Positions 14,435 through 15,268 of a DNA stretch of 15,268 bases are shown one piece after another. Position 1 is the first letter of the stretch. Each line of letters starts with the position of its first letter. The DNA comes from Deltaproteobacteria bacterium (GTDB lineage: Bacteria > Desulfobacterota > DSM-4660 > Desulfatiglandales > Desulfatiglandaceae): contig JABGPV010000116.1 of the NCBI GenBank assembly GCA_018644785.1, positions 1-15,268 of the forward strand, read 5' to 3'. A model generated the notes under the pieces. It saw nothing but the letters and a program-made list of their open reading frames with translations. It searched no databases and had not been told where the DNA came from. The position numbers and the translations under genes are program-made.

Positions 14435-15268
14435 ATGAACGAGCATCTGTTCAACGAGAAGGATATTCAACAGATAAACGGGCACGGGATCTCCCTGGAG
14501 GAGACGGAAAGACAGGTCGCCCTTTTCAAAACTGCCAGGCCATATTTAAAGCTTACGGGCCCATGTGTTCCTGGAAAGGGGATCGCGGTTTTCACGCGGG
14601 AAGAGCGAAAAACCTTTACGACACTTTATGAGAAAGAAAAACAGAAGCGTTCCTTTACCAAGTTCGTTCCCGCCTCAGGAGCGGCTTCCAGAATGTTTAA
14701 GGTGCTTCTGGGTTACTTGAACCAGCCCGGGGAGATTGAAAAAAATAAGGTGAACCGGGATGCTCAGGCCGGCGGGGCATCGGCCCCAAATCCCCAAATA
14801 ATTAGAACGGGGGAACGGGCGCTGTTGGTTTTCATGGAAGGTATCACCCGGTTTGCTTTTTTTCAGGATCTGTCATTGACTCTCTCCAAGAATGGCATGA
14901 TCATGGAAGAATTGCTGAGCAAAGGCCTTTTCAGAGACATCATTTCATTGCTGTTAAAAGAAGAGGGCTTAGGCTATGCGGCTTTACCCAAAGGGCTCCT
15001 CCTGTTTCACGGATACCCTGAAGGGAACCGCACCGCGTTTGAAGAACACCTGGTGGAGGCGGTTTCATACGCCTGTGATGCCGCAAACCGTTGCTCCTTG
15101 CATTTTACGGTCTCCCCTGAACATCTAAAACGATTTCAGGCCTGTTTGAAAAAGGTTGGGCCCCTTCATGAAAAGCTGTTTCAAATTCTCTACGATGTGG
15201 GTTTTTCCATGCAGAAAGCCTCAACAGATACCCTTGCGGTGGATCTGGAAAACAGGCCCTTTCGCCTG
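14435..15268 (+). CDS. DUF4301-family protein (3' partial)
   Basis: An open frame of 278 codons runs from ATG at 14435 to the window edge with no stop. AGGGAG lies 8 bases before the ATG. The product opens MNEHLFNEKDIQQINGHGIS and carries FVPASGAASRMFK (77-89), PKGLLLFHGYPEG (185-197) and KASTDTLAVDLENRPFR (261-277). These are the blocks I associate with the DUF4301 family (PF14134), found in Bacteroidetes, deltaproteobacteria and others. Its biochemical role is not established to my knowledge; the PASGAASRMFK block is glycine/serine-rich and loosely recalls nucleotide- or phosphate-binding loops, which is only a guess. No signal peptide or membrane span is visible. It is divergent from ftsH, from which it is separated by 295 bases. 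The family usually exceeds 450 residues, so close to half may lie outside. Confidence 0.85.
   Translation, partial: MNEHLFNEKDIQQINGHGISLEETERQVALFKTARPYLKLTGPCVPGKGIAVFTREERKTFTTLYEKEKQKRSFTKFVPASGAASRMFKVLLGYLNQPGEIEKNKVNRDAQAGGASAPNPQIIRTGERALLVFMEGITRFAFFQDLSLTLSKNGMIMEELLSKGLFRDIISLLLKEEGLGYAALPKGLLLFHGYPEGNRTAFEEHLVEAVSYACDAANRCSLHFTVSPEHLKRFQACLKKVGPLHEKLFQILYDVGFSMQKASTDTLAVDLENRPFRL

Noticed and set aside
14404..14631. 75-codon + strand ORF overlapping the start of the DUF4301 gene
   Set aside because: Out of frame with the open 278-codon reading that carries conserved family blocks. Its product is Arg/Lys-rich without recognisable features.
1..15268. CRISPR array, tRNA or rRNA genes, transposase, integrase or prophage genes
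   Set aside because: I looked for regularly spaced repeats, tRNA T-arm GGTTCRA blocks with cloverleaf context, and mobile-element proteins, and found none convincing.

Overview
The window looks like a piece of a Gram-negative bacterial chromosome of roughly balanced base composition, most likely a sulfate-reducing deltaproteobacterium (Desulfobacterota, Desulfobacterales-like). That placement is an inference from the style of the proteins and the gene order (mfd, two parvulin isomerases, rodZ-like gene, tyrS; ftsH, folP, coaX). No marker in the window fixes the taxon.

Left end (1-193): the last 29 codons of ribosomal protein L27 (rpmA, + strand), then a strong hairpin terminator that also serves the converging tyrS gene. 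Block A (194-8045, all - strand, read right to left): mfd, a lipoprotein parvulin isomerase, a periplasmic SurA-like isomerase, a RodZ-like membrane HTH protein and tyrS. The last four are packed with gaps of 0 to 19 bases. A probable promoter lies in the 136-base gap between mfd and the first isomerase.

Accessory islet (about 8046-9677): small - strand genes between two housekeeping blocks. They are a nucleotidyltransferase with a small overlapping upstream partner, a solitary addiction-module antitoxin-like protein with no toxin beside it, and a small winged-helix-like protein. The last gene is bracketed by inverted GTTCGGC/GCCGAAC heptamers and followed by a bulged stem-loop that resembles a degenerate integron attC site. 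A GTTCCCA/TGGGAAC palindrome of an interspersed-repeat type also lies here. This is the only part of the window that looks mobile or recently assembled.

Block B (9678-14139, all - strand): ftsH, folP, coaX and ldcA, probably one operon serving membrane protein quality control, folate and CoA synthesis, and peptidoglycan recycling. The best-supported ftsH start is a TTG codon at 14139 with a good Shine-Dalgarno, not the longest open frame. Right end: a divergent + strand gene from 14435, running off the window, encodes a DUF4301-family protein.

Most of the window is ordinary core genome. The best candidate for something undescribed is the cassette-like unit at 9148-9507 within the islet. I see no integrase, transposase, CRISPR array or complete defence system.
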